This document shows positions 15,018-23,645 of a stretch of 34,389 nt of DNA, piece after piece. Both the position numbers and the translations under genes were made by a program. The stretch is taken from the NCBI GenBank assembly GCA_036405515.1, contig DASWXM010000004.1, forward strand, positions 1 to 34,389, read 5' to 3'. Below the pieces are notes generated by a model. It saw nothing but the letters and a program-made list of their open reading frames with translations. It made no database searches and was not told the DNA's origin. This DNA is from JASLCR01 sp036405515 (GTDB lineage Bacteria > Patescibacteriota > Saccharimonadia > Saccharimonadales > Saccharimonadaceae). Within the stretch, counting starts at the first letter, position 1; each line of letters opens with the position of its first letter.

Positions 15018-15623
15018 ATGGTAATTATGCCGCACGCAAATTCATTCTTCCATCTCTCGTCAGATAAAACGACTGCTTCAAAGATGCGCAAAAAAGGCTT
15101 CACAATTGTTGAGATGCTTCTAGTAATTGTGGTGATCGCAATACTTGCAGCTATTAGTGTCGTGGCGTATAACGGTGTCTCGCAGCGTGCCACCGTCGCC
15201 CATTATGAATCAGTAATCAATGCTTATGATAAAGGACTACGCTTGCATAATGCTCGAACCGGATCGTATGCCAGCTCTGATCTTTATACCTGTCTTGGAA
15301 GAGTGGAAGATTATCCAGCTACACCAGAGTTTCCTGCCGGAGCTTGTCAGGTGAGCGCAACGAACGGAACGGTATATATGTCGGTTGATCCGAGACTGGC
15401 AAGCGAAATAATGGTGTATTCGGCAAACCTACCACAACTTCCAAAGAATCTTATTACTGTAACAGCCTGGGATACAAGATATAGGGGCGCCTGGATGAAC
15501 AATGAAGGTGACTACTATGAGATTGAGATGGTATTACCAGATTCGATGCCTTCATGTCCTAAGAATATGAAGCAGTATGAGTTCGACGGTCTTTACTGGT
15601 GTGAGCGCTGGGAGTCAGACTAG
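15018..15623 (+). CDS. Type IV prepilin-like protein
   Basis: 201 residues from ATG 15018; ATG 15084 would give a shorter leader (MRKKG) and the same mature protein. The class III signal is 'RKKG|FTIVEML' followed by a single hydrophobic N-terminal helix ('LLVIVVIAILAAISVVAYNG'), with Glu at mature position 5. The globular domain has four Cys that may form disulfides. This is the type IV pilus/pseudopilus architecture, exported and processed by a prepilin peptidase, and is unrelated to the two-helix pilins earlier in the window. No assembly ATPase or PilD gene is next to it. TATGCT at 15003-15008 lies close to the start, consistent with a short leader. Confidence 0.88.
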   Translation: MVIMPHANSFFHLSSDKTTASKMRKKGFTIVEMLLVIVVIAILAAISVVAYNGVSQRATVAHYESVINAYDKGLRLHNARTGSYASSDLYTCLGRVEDYPATPEFPAGACQVSATNGTVYMSVDPRLASEIMVYSANLPQLPKNLITVTAWDTRYRGAWMNNEGDYYEIEMVLPDSMPSCPKNMKQYEFDGLYWCERWESD

Positions 15624-15666
15624 CTGCGGCAAAGCACACTGCTTGTGTAAGTTACTGTGTAGAGAA

Positions 15667-17475
15667 CTAGTCTCTCTTTGATGTTGTAGGCCTTCCTTCC
15701 TGACCTTTTTTGCCTAGGGTGTTTTTGTGTCTCGTTTTTGGTTCTGTTGATGGAATATCAAACGGAGCACCGTCGATCGTGCCGATATCTACTCGCCCGA
15801 TTGGTCGTACGGTGCCATTTGGTTTGATAATGATATCTGCATAGCCAGTGATGGATCGATATATGGTATTGCGATAAAACACACGAAATGAAATATCTCG
15901 TTGTGGCTGCGCACCCGGGTCTGACCAATTGTTGATAGTTGGCGCGCTCTCTGCCCCGCCGCTAGTTCCTTGGACATTGAGTACTGTCCATGTACCATCA
16001 GAGTTGCAAAGCATCATAACTGGATAATTGGTATGCCAGTGGCCTGCATCGATCATCGCCGCCGGAATGTCACGGATCGTTTCGGTAGGATTACACTCGG
16101 TAAGGCTCGAGGGTTTAGACGAAAGGAATTCAGACATGGAGTTAGTATCAAGCACTGCACCGATGGCGGCGGGCTGATGCAGGGCAATAATATCGACAGG
16201 AGATGCAAGGCCTTCCTCGTATGTCTGCTCACCAAGAGATACTTGGGTTTCATCTGAGTTTGGATAGTATGGTTTGCCGAGGAATGGTGTCTGCTGAGGA
16301 TCTGATTTTCCGTAAATGCGCATGCCCTCTATCTCGCTAACACCATCAAGGACGGACATGCCGTATTCGCTAGCGTACTTACCCGTATTTCCAATATCAT
16401 GATTTCCAAGGACTACGACAGTTGGGTCATCACCATTAAGTCCAGCCTGCTGCTTTATGGCATCTCTTTGAAGCTCAGGGTCATATACCATATCGCCAAG
16501 ATTGAGTACGATACTGAATTTCTCTTCACCAAACGAATCCTTTAGTTGCTGGACGGCTTTGCTTGCGAGTTCAATACCTGCCGTACCTCCATGGAAGTCT
16601 GTAACAATAAGGAGCGCCTCTTCGTTATCTCGGGGTGGGCTCAGACTCTGTAGTTTTTCCTGGAGCTGAGGAGTGGTCTGTTCTAAGTAGGCTGCTAATG
16701 CTTTTTCGCGTCGCATATTGAGTAGTTTGGCATATTCTGTCGCCTGTGAGATGAGTGAAACAAGCTGGGGATTGTCAGTTGTAGCCCCAGCAAATGGAGT
16801 ATTTGTTAAAGCAGAGATGGTGGTCAGACTCTCCGGGGTACGATGAGCTGTTTGCCAGGAGGCATGATTGCTCGTAGCTAGTGCCCCGCTGGCCGCAAGT
16901 GAAATAGTAAGGGCACCTGCAATGTAGCCGCGCGTTATAGGTAGCTCAGACTGACCAGTCTGTTTTCGCGAGAGATTCTTCTCGCGAACAAGCGCGCAGG
17001 CACCATATAATGCTACTCCACCCAGTAGTGTTGGCCATTTCAGGTAGTCAATCACATTATCAATTGTGGCGCTCTTTAATTCATCACCTATGGTTTCGAT
17101 GACTGCATCAGGATCTTCGATAAGACTTGCATAAATTGCCGCACGTTCGGGCGAAATGATATCGCGAATGCCATCATTGGTTGCGGTAGTAGGAAGGCCG
17201 GTAACTTTTATTTTCAGCCCAACTCCCGCATGTGTTTTATCGAGATAAATACTACCGGAGTTAAGGATATCGACACTACTCGCCTCTGATTCGTACGAAA
17301 GATTTACTGGAAATTCACCTATTGTTGTCTCGACTTCGGTTGTCTCGAGTGCATGATTGATCGCATGTGGCGAAAACAAGACACCCATAAAAGCCGAGGC
17401 GCCGAGTAATTTTGCCGACTCTCTAACCCCACCCCGCACATATTCTATACTGCGGCGATTCATATGCTCTATCAT
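15667..17475 (-). CDS. Membrane-anchored metallophosphoesterase
   Basis: 602 residues from ATG 17475, chosen because GAGAAG lies just upstream and a longer frame to 17559 would run through the divergent HIT gene start. Membrane segments lie near residues 21-38, 147-163 and 183-202. The phosphoesterase domain shows 'VTDFHGG' (D293, H295), 'LGDMVYD' (G327-D328), 'GNHDIG' (357-360) and 'GHWH' (478-481), the metal-binding set of calcineurin-like phosphatases. Topology suggests the catalytic domain faces outside, but this is inferred. The C-terminus is a basic, disordered tail. The substrate is unknown; lipid or nucleotide phosphates are possible. Confidence 0.87.
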   Translation of the reverse strand: MIEHMNRRSIEYVRGGVRESAKLLGASAFMGVLFSPHAINHALETTEVETTIGEFPVNLSYESEASSVDILNSGSIYLDKTHAGVGLKIKVTGLPTTATNDGIRDIISPERAAIYASLIEDPDAVIETIGDELKSATIDNVIDYLKWPTLLGGVALYGACALVREKNLSRKQTGQSELPITRGYIAGALTISLAASGALATSNHASWQTAHRTPESLTTISALTNTPFAGATTDNPQLVSLISQATEYAKLLNMRREKALAAYLEQTTPQLQEKLQSLSPPRDNEEALLIVTDFHGGTAGIELASKAVQQLKDSFGEEKFSIVLNLGDMVYDPELQRDAIKQQAGLNGDDPTVVVLGNHDIGNTGKYASEYGMSVLDGVSEIEGMRIYGKSDPQQTPFLGKPYYPNSDETQVSLGEQTYEEGLASPVDIIALHQPAAIGAVLDTNSMSEFLSSKPSSLTECNPTETIRDIPAAMIDAGHWHTNYPVMMLCNSDGTWTVLNVQGTSGGAESAPTINNWSDPGAQPQRDISFRVFYRNTIYRSITGYADIIIKPNGTVRPIGRVDIGTIDGAPFDIPSTEPKTRHKNTLGKKGQEGRPTTSKRD

Positions 17476-17506
17476 ACGCTTCTCGTTCGCGGTATCATAG
17501 AGATAT

Positions 17507-17899
17507 ATGAAAGATTCGATTTTTACGAAAATTATCAAGGGTGAAATCCCTTGCCACAAGGTGTATGAAGATGAGCATACGCTCGCTTTTCTAGATATTC
17601 ATCCAGTACAGCCAGGGCATACGTTGGTAATTCCGAAGAAGCAGGTGGAGTTTATCTGGGATCTTGAAAATGACGACTACGCGGCAGTAATGGCGACGGT
17701 AAAAGCGGTCGGCGTGCGGCTGCGCGAATTGCTCGCGGTACCATACGTTGGAGTAAAAGTTGTCGGGGTAGATGTGCCGCACGCGCATGTGCACCTGATT
17801 CCGTTTACAACGAGCGAAGAATACAACACGGTAGTTGACATAGCCGTAGAGCCAGACCATGCATTCTTGGCGACTATGGCTGAGAAACTGCACTTTTAG
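17507..17899 (+). CDS. HIT-family nucleotide-binding hydrolase
   Basis: 130 residues. The HIT signature 'HAHVHLIPF' is near residue 102-110, with 'FLDIHPVQPGHTLVIPKK' in the N-terminal half, a standard Hint-type layout. Family members hydrolyse nucleotide phosphoramidates or dinucleoside polyphosphates. TATCAT (17493-17498) ends 8 nt before the ATG, so the mRNA is probably leaderless. It is followed after 1 nt by rlmH, so the two form an operon. It diverges from the metallophosphoesterase gene with a 31-nt gap. Confidence 0.94.
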   Translation: MKDSIFTKIIKGEIPCHKVYEDEHTLAFLDIHPVQPGHTLVIPKKQVEFIWDLENDDYAAVMATVKAVGVRLRELLAVPYVGVKVVGVDVPHAHVHLIPFTTSEEYNTVVDIAVEPDHAFLATMAEKLHF

Positions 17900-17900
17900 C

Positions 17901-18356
17901 ATGATTACGATTATTGCGGTCGGCAAGAAGCATGAAGACTGGATAATGCCAGGCCTTGAGCGCTATCAGAAGCGTCTGAGGAAACCGTTTGATGTAGAAT
18001 GGGTACTTTTGCCACACTCTCGAGCTGAGGGTGTAGAGGCGCGCGAGGAAGAGTCCCAGGCTATACTTTCACGTCTCAATAGCTATAGCTATGTAGTACT
18101 GCTTGATGAAACCGGTAAAAATATTGATTCCCCTACTTTATCTGAAAAGCTTGAAGCGATGTTTAATTCTTCGAAGTCGATTGTGGTAGTGATTGGTGGT
18201 GCCTATGGGGTCAATGCCACTCTTTTGGATCGGGCGGATTTTGTGTGGTCACTCTCCAAGTTGGTGTTTCCTCATCAGTTGGTTCGGCTTGTGCTACTTG
18301 AACAATTGTATCGTTCGCAAGAGATTTCTAGGGGTGGTGGATACCATCACCTCTAG
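17901..18356 (+). CDS. rlmH: 23S rRNA (pseudouridine1915-N3)-methyltransferase RlmH
   Basis: 151 residues from ATG 17901 (MITIIAVGKK), the usual family start; an upstream ATG at 17859 would lie inside the HIT gene. SPOUT-fold features: 'LLDETGKNIDSPTLSEKLE', the glycine-rich SAM knot 'VVVIGGAYGVNATLLDRAD', and the C-terminal 'LVFPHQLVRLVLLEQLYRS' with 'GGGYHHL' in place of the usual GHPYHK-type end. It methylates N3 of pseudouridine 1915 in helix 69 of 23S rRNA. It begins 1 nt after the HIT stop with no separate promoter. Confidence 0.94.
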   Translation: MITIIAVGKKHEDWIMPGLERYQKRLRKPFDVEWVLLPHSRAEGVEAREEESQAILSRLNSYSYVVLLDETGKNIDSPTLSEKLEAMFNSSKSIVVVIGGAYGVNATLLDRADFVWSLSKLVFPHQLVRLVLLEQLYRSQEISRGGGYHHL

Positions 18357-18385
18357 ATTTTATACTTATTCATAACGAAACATTA

Positions 18386-18414
18386 TTGACATAATATAAA
18401 ACTTATGCTAGTAT
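18386..18414 (+). promoter_or_regulatory. Strong extended -10 promoter
   Basis: TTGACA (18386-18391), a 17-nt spacer, TAGTAT (18409-18414) with TGC extension. It is one of the best promoters in the window and drives the small membrane protein gene at 18452. Confidence 0.8.
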
Positions 18415-18451
18415 TAAATCATACCCTAACAACATAAAAAGAAAATAGAGT

Positions 18452-18799
18452 ATGAAACAAAAAGAATCCATGACAAGATATGCGTCGTTTGCCGTGGTGC
18501 TTATGACATTCATTGGTGTCGCATTACATGATACGAAGCTTGATACGATGACACGGTTTGCGATGGCGCTACCTGCAGTGATAGCCGCTTATGAAGGAGC
18601 ACAGTTGCTTCATGCCCTTGGTGGCGACTCTCACACCCATGTCGAACGGGTGTCGGTCAAGGATCTTGCCGGAAAGAACACTTCTCTCATGCCCCGTATT
18701 CAGGGAAAACGCGACGAAGCGAAGAAATACCGCCAGAATAATGGTGAGCCAAAAGGCCGTGGCGCATTTGACCAGTATTACTTACCTCTTGCTGTCTAG
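18452..18799 (+). CDS. Small membrane protein, unknown function
   Basis: 115 residues. Two hydrophobic segments lie near residues 10-26 and 35-55, followed by a basic, hydrophilic C-terminal half ('KDLAGKNTSLMPRIQGKRDEAKKYRQ'). It has a strong dedicated promoter but only a weak ribosome site. Its TAG stop (18797-18799) overlaps the TAG stop of valS in the palindrome CTAG. I do not recognise the family. The promoter strength suggests a well-expressed protein. Confidence 0.7.
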   Translation: MKQKESMTRYASFAVVLMTFIGVALHDTKLDTMTRFAMALPAVIAAYEGAQLLHALGGDSHTHVERVSVKDLAGKNTSLMPRIQGKRDEAKKYRQNNGEPKGRGAFDQYYLPLAV

Positions 18800-21351
18800 G
18801 AGCCGATAACTTCAAGCTCTGCTTGCAGTCTGGCTACAAGCGCCTCTGCTTCACGTAGATCTGACTTGGTCTGATCAACGAGATGAGCAGGGGCCTTTTC
18901 AACATATGACGGGGTGTCGAGTCGCGATGTTAGCCGCTTGACGGTCACATGTGCTTCAGCTAGGCGTACTTCAAGATTTGATTCATGCTCTTCAAGCGTC
19001 TTGGCGTCAATATCGAGCCATGCTTCCCTTCCGGAATTGGCTAATCGAAGACCACGCGGCTGGTCGGTTGCAGTAACATCATGAAGCTGAGCCATACGTT
19101 TGATGAGGGCAGCATTGTCGGCAACAAGACTATCGCTGCCATACACCAGCGTGTGTTTTCCCTTTCCTGGGAGTTCATTTTGGACAAATCGTGCTTCGGT
19201 GATTAGCTGCTGTAAACGCTCAAACTCTGCAGCAGCGATCTCATTGTAGGTAAGTACTTGCGGCCAGCGCGCTTTAATAAGCAGATCGTTGTACCATGGG
19301 AGTGTTTGCCAAATTGTCTCGGTAACAAATGGCGCGAATGGATGAGTGATACGTAGCGTCGTGTCGAGCACCCAGACTAGCAAGTCATTATTTGGATTGT
19401 CTTTGCTTGCCTCTATGTACCAGTCGGCGACATTACTCCAAAGGCTATGGTAAATAGCTTCTGACGCCTCGGCAAATCGATAATTCTCAAGTAGATCGGA
19501 CACCTTTTGTGTTGTGGCTGTGAGCTCGCGTACAATCCAGTGATCAGCGAGTGTGTCAGCGGTTGGTGCCATAGGCTTGTAATTCTCGCCAAGCTTACCT
19601 TCGATAAAGCGTGCCACATTCCAGAGCTTGTTGCAGAAATTGCGACCAGCGATGAGTGAGCCTTCTGAGAATGCCTGATGCTGAGCGGGTGAACGATTTG
19701 CGATGATGCCAAGACGAAGCGCATCGGAGCCATACTGGGCTACCTTATCCATTGGATTGATGACATTTCCTTTTGATTTACTCATCTTTTGGTTGTGCTC
19801 ATCGTTTACCATGCCGTGTAGATAGACGTCCTTGAACGGCACCTTATCGGTGCGGTAAAGACCGAGCATGATCATGCGCGCTACCCAACGATCGAGAAGA
19901 TCGGTACCTGTTTCCATGACTGCACTAGGGTAAAAACGACTTAGCTCACTAGCGGCGTCGAGTGCATCTGTAGTCACAAATGGCCACTGACCACTAGAGA
20001 ACCATGTGTCAAAGGTGTCCTCTTCCCTCTTGTAAGTCTTGCCATCGACAGTAATTGTTTCTTGGTCAACTTGGGTGTTGAATAGCCAATCGTTTTCATC
20101 TTGTATGTTCTGAAATGCTGGGATTGGAATACCCCAAGGAATCTGGCGGCTCAAGTTCCAGTCTCTGAGACCGTCAAGGTATTGTATAAGTACGCGCTTA
20201 CGGGATGCTGGATAGAAGCTAATTTCATCTGTGAGTAGTACTTCTTTGGCACGATCAGCAAGCGGCTTCATCTTAAGGAACCACTGGTCTTTGAGCATTG
20301 GTTCGATCACGGTATCGCATTTATAGCAGTGGCCTACAGCATGTTCGATTGTCTCCTCTCCTCTGAGGAGCTCACTCGCCTGCAACGCTCCAAGCACACG
20401 TTTGCGAGCATCCTCGATTGGCAGTCCTGCAAACTGGCTTGGAACATTTTTCATAGTTCCATCAAAATCTATCACTTGGATATGCGGCAGATCGTGTCTC
20501 TTCCCTATTTCGTAGTCATTTGGATCGTGAGCGGGAGTTACTTTGAGTGCACCAGTACCAAAAGTCGAATCAACATACTCATCAGCAATAATCGGTATTT
20601 CTCTTTCACTGAGTGGTAATAGTACCGTGCTACCAATAAGGTGCTTGTAACGCTCGTCTTCAGGATGCACCGCTACGGCAACGTCACCAAACAGTGTTTC
20701 AGGACGACTGGTAGCAATGATAATCTCGTCGATCTTATCGAGTGTTGGATACGCAATCTTCCACAACTTTCCTTTCTCATTTTTGTGAACAACCTCAATA
20801 TCCGCAAAGCTTGTGCGATGCTTTGTACAAAAGTTAACGATTCGCTCACCTCTATAAACAAGGTCGTCTTCCCAGAGCTTCCTGAAAGTTTCATAGACTG
20901 TTTTGATGACTTTTTCGTCGAGCGTATAAACAGAATGCTCCCAGTCGGCACTGACACCCAGTGCACGAAGCTGGAGTTCCATATCACCGCGGCGAGCTTC
21001 AACAAAATTCCAAATCTGGCTATAGAGTTGTTCACGTGAAAAGTCGAATCGACTCTTACCTTCTTTATCGAGAACTTTTTCGTATACCACCCATGTTTCA
21101 AACCCTGCATGATCCGCTCCTGGGATAAAGATAGCATCCTTCCCTTTCATACGATGAAAACGCACAAGAATATCTTTGAGATTCATATCAAGCGCATGGC
21201 CGATATGAAGGTTGCCATTTGCATTTGGTGGTGGCATGATGACGCCGTATGGCTCCCCTTCTCCGGTTGGACCAAAAGCACCAGAGGTCTCCCACTGTGC
21301 ATAGATGGTCGGTTCATATTGATCAGGTGTGTAGGCCTTTGCTAAGTTCAT
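18796..21351 (-). CDS. valS: Valyl-tRNA synthetase
   Basis: 851 residues, class I synthetase. The HIGH motif lies in 'PPPNANGNLHIGH' (40-52) and KMSKS at 522-526. The editing domain contains 'TSRPETLFGDVAVAVHPED'. The last ~75 residues form a coiled coil ('ESNLEVRLAEAHVTVKRLTS...'), the C-terminal tRNA-binding arm typical of ValRS. The segment after HIGH reads 'PGADHAGFETW' where most bacterial ValRS have PGTDHAGIATQ. This is a divergent variant that I associate with CPR genomes. It ligates valine to tRNA-Val. A TTTTTCACGTGAAAAA palindrome lies 14 nt before the start codon; no T-box leader is visible. Confidence 0.93.
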   Translation of the reverse strand: MNLAKAYTPDQYEPTIYAQWETSGAFGPTGEGEPYGVIMPPPNANGNLHIGHALDMNLKDILVRFHRMKGKDAIFIPGADHAGFETWVVYEKVLDKEGKSRFDFSREQLYSQIWNFVEARRGDMELQLRALGVSADWEHSVYTLDEKVIKTVYETFRKLWEDDLVYRGERIVNFCTKHRTSFADIEVVHKNEKGKLWKIAYPTLDKIDEIIIATSRPETLFGDVAVAVHPEDERYKHLIGSTVLLPLSEREIPIIADEYVDSTFGTGALKVTPAHDPNDYEIGKRHDLPHIQVIDFDGTMKNVPSQFAGLPIEDARKRVLGALQASELLRGEETIEHAVGHCYKCDTVIEPMLKDQWFLKMKPLADRAKEVLLTDEISFYPASRKRVLIQYLDGLRDWNLSRQIPWGIPIPAFQNIQDENDWLFNTQVDQETITVDGKTYKREEDTFDTWFSSGQWPFVTTDALDAASELSRFYPSAVMETGTDLLDRWVARMIMLGLYRTDKVPFKDVYLHGMVNDEHNQKMSKSKGNVINPMDKVAQYGSDALRLGIIANRSPAQHQAFSEGSLIAGRNFCNKLWNVARFIEGKLGENYKPMAPTADTLADHWIVRELTATTQKVSDLLENYRFAEASEAIYHSLWSNVADWYIEASKDNPNNDLLVWVLDTTLRITHPFAPFVTETIWQTLPWYNDLLIKARWPQVLTYNEIAAAEFERLQQLITEARFVQNELPGKGKHTLVYGSDSLVADNAALIKRMAQLHDVTATDQPRGLRLANSGREAWLDIDAKTLEEHESNLEVRLAEAHVTVKRLTSRLDTPSYVEKAPAHLVDQTKSDLREAEALVARLQAELEVIGS
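21031..21040. promoter_or_regulatory. parS-like TTCACGTGAA site 1 (inside valS)
   Basis: TTCACGTGAA, followed by AA as in the other copies. It shares the CACGTG core and flanking TT/AA of the ParB-binding consensus TGTTTCACGTGAAACA but differs at outer positions. Confidence 0.35.
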
Positions 21352-21364
21352 GCTGTCTCTAGTT

Positions 21365-21382
21365 GTTTTTCACGTGAAAAAC
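21365..21382. promoter_or_regulatory. parS-like site 2, perfect 18-bp palindrome
   Basis: GTTTTTCACGTGAAAAAC is a perfect palindrome in the valS leader. The central 16 bases differ from the parS consensus only at the symmetric second and fifteenth positions. Confidence 0.5.
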
Positions 21383-21399
21383 GATAATATTTGAACGAT

Positions 21400-21415
21400 G
21401 TTTTCATGTGAAAAC
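21400..21415. promoter_or_regulatory. parS-like site 3, CATGTG variant
   Basis: GTTTTCATGTGAAAAC, palindromic except for the central base pair. It lies 17 bp from site 2. A further half-site TTTCACGT follows at 21422-21429. The rest of the 207-nt gap 21352-21558 shows nothing else except the promoter at 21546. Confidence 0.4.
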
Positions 21416-21545
21416 TCTGTATTTCACGTCTCTTTCTTCAGATATAGTATAGCATATTTGCCGTATGGCATCGTTGGCGATAGGGCATAGGGCAGCATCA
21501 TTTAGAAAAGGATATCAGAGTAATCTTTTCACCCATTCCTTACGC

Positions 21546-21551
21546 TATAAT
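21546..21551 (+). promoter_or_regulatory. Consensus -10 box of the first FemAB-like gene, leaderless
   Basis: A perfect TATAAT, 7 nt before the ATG at 21559. The short AAAGGGA between them could not serve a normal leader. Confidence 0.6.
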
Positions 21552-21558
21552 AAAGGGA

Positions 21559-22521
21559 ATGATACAGGAGATAACAGACCAGGAAATCTGGAACAGGCTT
21601 ATAGAGGAAAATGGGGGTCACCCTTTGCAGCTTTGGGGATGGGGTGAAGTTAAGTTACGGCACGGCTGGCAGGCGCGACGTTTCGCACTCGATGATAACC
21701 TGCGGGTAGGAGCCCAGGTATTACTGCGCCGGCTTCCGAAGGGCATAGGTGCGTTTGCGTATATTCCTCGCGGTCCAGTGGGGGAGTGGAGCCAGGCGAT
21801 GCTTGATGAGCTCAGTCTGATATTGAAAAAGCAGTTTAAGGCAATAGTGCTGAGCGTTGAGCCTGACCAAGAAGAGATGACTACTCTACAAGGCTGGAAG
21901 AAGGCAAAAAATACGGTGCTTTTGGCGCAGACACTGAAGCTTGATCTTGAGAAGAGCGAGGAGGAACTCTTGGCTAACATTAGCTCAAAACGCCGCTACG
22001 ATATACGATCGTCGACTAAGAAAATCGCAGCGTTCCGCCAGCTAACAAGTAGCGAGGATCTAGAAAAGTGCTTGGCATTGTATAAGCATACTGCTAAGCG
22101 AGCTGGCTTTGCACTCCACGGTGATGATTATTACCATGATATCCATGTTCAGCTCGGGGAGCATTCGGTTATTCTTGGTGCTTGGGACGAGCAAGGGAAT
22201 CTACTTGCCTTTACATGGTTTGCTGTGTCACCGAAAGTTGCCTTCGAGCTTTATAGCGGAATTAGTGATAAAGGACAGAAACTTCGGATTAACTACGGAC
22301 TCAAGTGGTGGTGTATCCAAGAAATGAAGCGGCGAGGCGTAAAGCAATATGATTTCAACGGACTGTTAAATGACGGAATCAGCACCTTTAAGAGAAGCTT
22401 TGCTTCGCATGAAACTACGCTTGTCGGTACGTACGATAAGCCTCTCTCTCCTCTTTATAGTGTGTGGTCAGAGGGCCTGCCGCTTGCAAAGAAGGTCGTC
22501 AGGACTTTGAAGAAACGCTAG
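21559..22521 (+). CDS. FemAB/FemX-like peptidoglycan bridge aminoacyltransferase (1)
   Basis: 320 residues with the two-GNAT-domain plan of FemABX proteins. The first half has 'HPLQLWGWGEVK' and 'AYIPRGPVG'. The linker has 'LLANISSKRRYDIRSS', matching the conserved K-x-R-x-x-I helix. The second half has 'FTWFAVSPKVAFELYSG' and 'QYDFNGLLNDGISTFKRSFA', a strong family signature. Known members transfer amino acids from aminoacyl-tRNA to the peptidoglycan stem peptide. There are no membrane segments, so it acts in the cytoplasm on lipid-linked precursor. It overlaps tsaD tail to tail by 23 bp. A second, diverged copy lies at 26955..27980. Confidence 0.9.
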   Translation: MIQEITDQEIWNRLIEENGGHPLQLWGWGEVKLRHGWQARRFALDDNLRVGAQVLLRRLPKGIGAFAYIPRGPVGEWSQAMLDELSLILKKQFKAIVLSVEPDQEEMTTLQGWKKAKNTVLLAQTLKLDLEKSEEELLANISSKRRYDIRSSTKKIAAFRQLTSSEDLEKCLALYKHTAKRAGFALHGDDYYHDIHVQLGEHSVILGAWDEQGNLLAFTWFAVSPKVAFELYSGISDKGQKLRINYGLKWWCIQEMKRRGVKQYDFNGLLNDGISTFKRSFASHETTLVGTYDKPLSPLYSVWSEGLPLAKKVVRTLKKR

Positions 22522-23596
22522 ACGCCCAGGCAGTGTGTTTCATCGATAATGACGGCACTGCGTGGAGCGTATGTGGATCAGTGGGTTCGACCACTTGGCT
22601 CTGATAATAGGCGAGTGTAGCGATCATGGCTGCATTGTCGGTGCAAAGTGAAATTGGTGCGTAGTTAATCTCGAGCGGTAGACGTTCGGACAGTTGGCGA
22701 CGTAACTCTTGGTTTGCCGCGACACCCCCTGCGATGACAACTGAAGCTGGATTATTCACGTGAAAAGCTGCCTCTGCAGCATCAACCAGTGTCTTGACGG
22801 CGGTGTATTGGAAGCTGGCGGCAAAATCATTGCACTGTGAGGCCGTGAGAAGCCCTGAGAGCTCATGTGAGGGAAATTTAAAGTCTTTTCCCACTTCATG
22901 TTGTACGGCCCTCAGAACGGCGGTTTTGAGGCCCGAGAAGCTAAAATTGAACGGGCTGCCCAACTTTGCTTTTGGTAATTGGTATTTTTTCGGGTCACCG
23001 TGCTTGGCAGCCTCGGCGATTGATGGTCCGCCAGGGTAAGGAAGACCTAAGATCTTTGCTACTTTGTCGAACGCTTCTCCGACGGCATCATCTTGAGTTT
23101 GCCCAAGTAGCTCGTAGTCGCCGTGATTGCGGAAGAGAACAAGCTGTGAGTGGCCTCCGGACACGATTAGAGCGAGCATAGGGAAGATGGGTTGCGTGGA
23201 CGGGAGTACCAGATCGTCAGATTTTTGCTCTGTAATAAAATTTGCGTAGACATGCGCCTCAACATGGTGGATTGGGTAGAGTGGCTTGTCGTGGAGGAGT
23301 GCGAGGGTGCGAGCGGTCAGGGTGCCAACGAGTAATGACCCGAAAAGCCCAGGCGCGTAGGTGACGGCAATCGCGTCGATATCATCCCAGGTGCAGTCTG
23401 CCTCTGACAGTGCCTGTTTGATGACAGGATTTATTGCCTCCAGATGGCTGCGGGCAGCGATTTCTGGTACGACCCCCCCGTATTCTTTATGGATATCGAT
23501 TTGTGATTGGATGACGTTCGAATGCAATATACGGCCGTCTTCCACGACTGATGCTGCGGTCTCGTCGCAACTTGACTCTATTCCCAAAATTTTCAT
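22499..23596 (-). CDS. tsaD: tRNA threonylcarbamoyladenosine synthase subunit TsaD
   Basis: 365 residues from ATG 23596 (MKILGIESSCDET), the family-typical start; the frame continues upstream but has no support. Motifs: 'HHVEAH' for metal binding, 'IVSGGHSQLVL', 'DDAVGEAFDKVAKILGLPYPGG' and 'FSFSGLKTAVLR'. It forms N6-threonylcarbamoyl-A37 in ANN-decoding tRNAs together with TsaB and TsaE, neither of which is in the window. About 20 residues longer than usual at the C-terminus. The divergent promoter region to the Mur-ligase-like gene is only 49 bp, and no Shine-Dalgarno is present, suggesting a leaderless transcript. Confidence 0.95.
   Translation of the reverse strand: MKILGIESSCDETAASVVEDGRILHSNVIQSQIDIHKEYGGVVPEIAARSHLEAINPVIKQALSEADCTWDDIDAIAVTYAPGLFGSLLVGTLTARTLALLHDKPLYPIHHVEAHVYANFITEQKSDDLVLPSTQPIFPMLALIVSGGHSQLVLFRNHGDYELLGQTQDDAVGEAFDKVAKILGLPYPGGPSIAEAAKHGDPKKYQLPKAKLGSPFNFSFSGLKTAVLRAVQHEVGKDFKFPSHELSGLLTASQCNDFAASFQYTAVKTLVDAAEAAFHVNNPASVVIAGGVAANQELRRQLSERLPLEINYAPISLCTDNAAMIATLAYYQSQVVEPTDPHTLHAVPSLSMKHTAWASSVSSKS
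22755..22764. promoter_or_regulatory. parS-like TTCACGTGAA site 4 (inside tsaD)
   Basis: TTCACGTGAA followed by AAG, identical over 13 bases to site 1, in the coding region of tsaD. Confidence 0.35.
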
Positions 23597-23645
23597 TATT
23601 ACTACTGTATCATGCAGTGGTTGAGGTGGTATACTAAAGTAACAC

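Noticed and set aside
21352..21558. Possible T-box or riboswitch in the valS leader, and a 60-codon frame at 21465
   Set aside because: No T-box bulge sequence or terminator/antiterminator pair is visible; only CACGTG-type palindromes and a promoter. The short frame has no ribosome site and overlaps the FemAB-like start.
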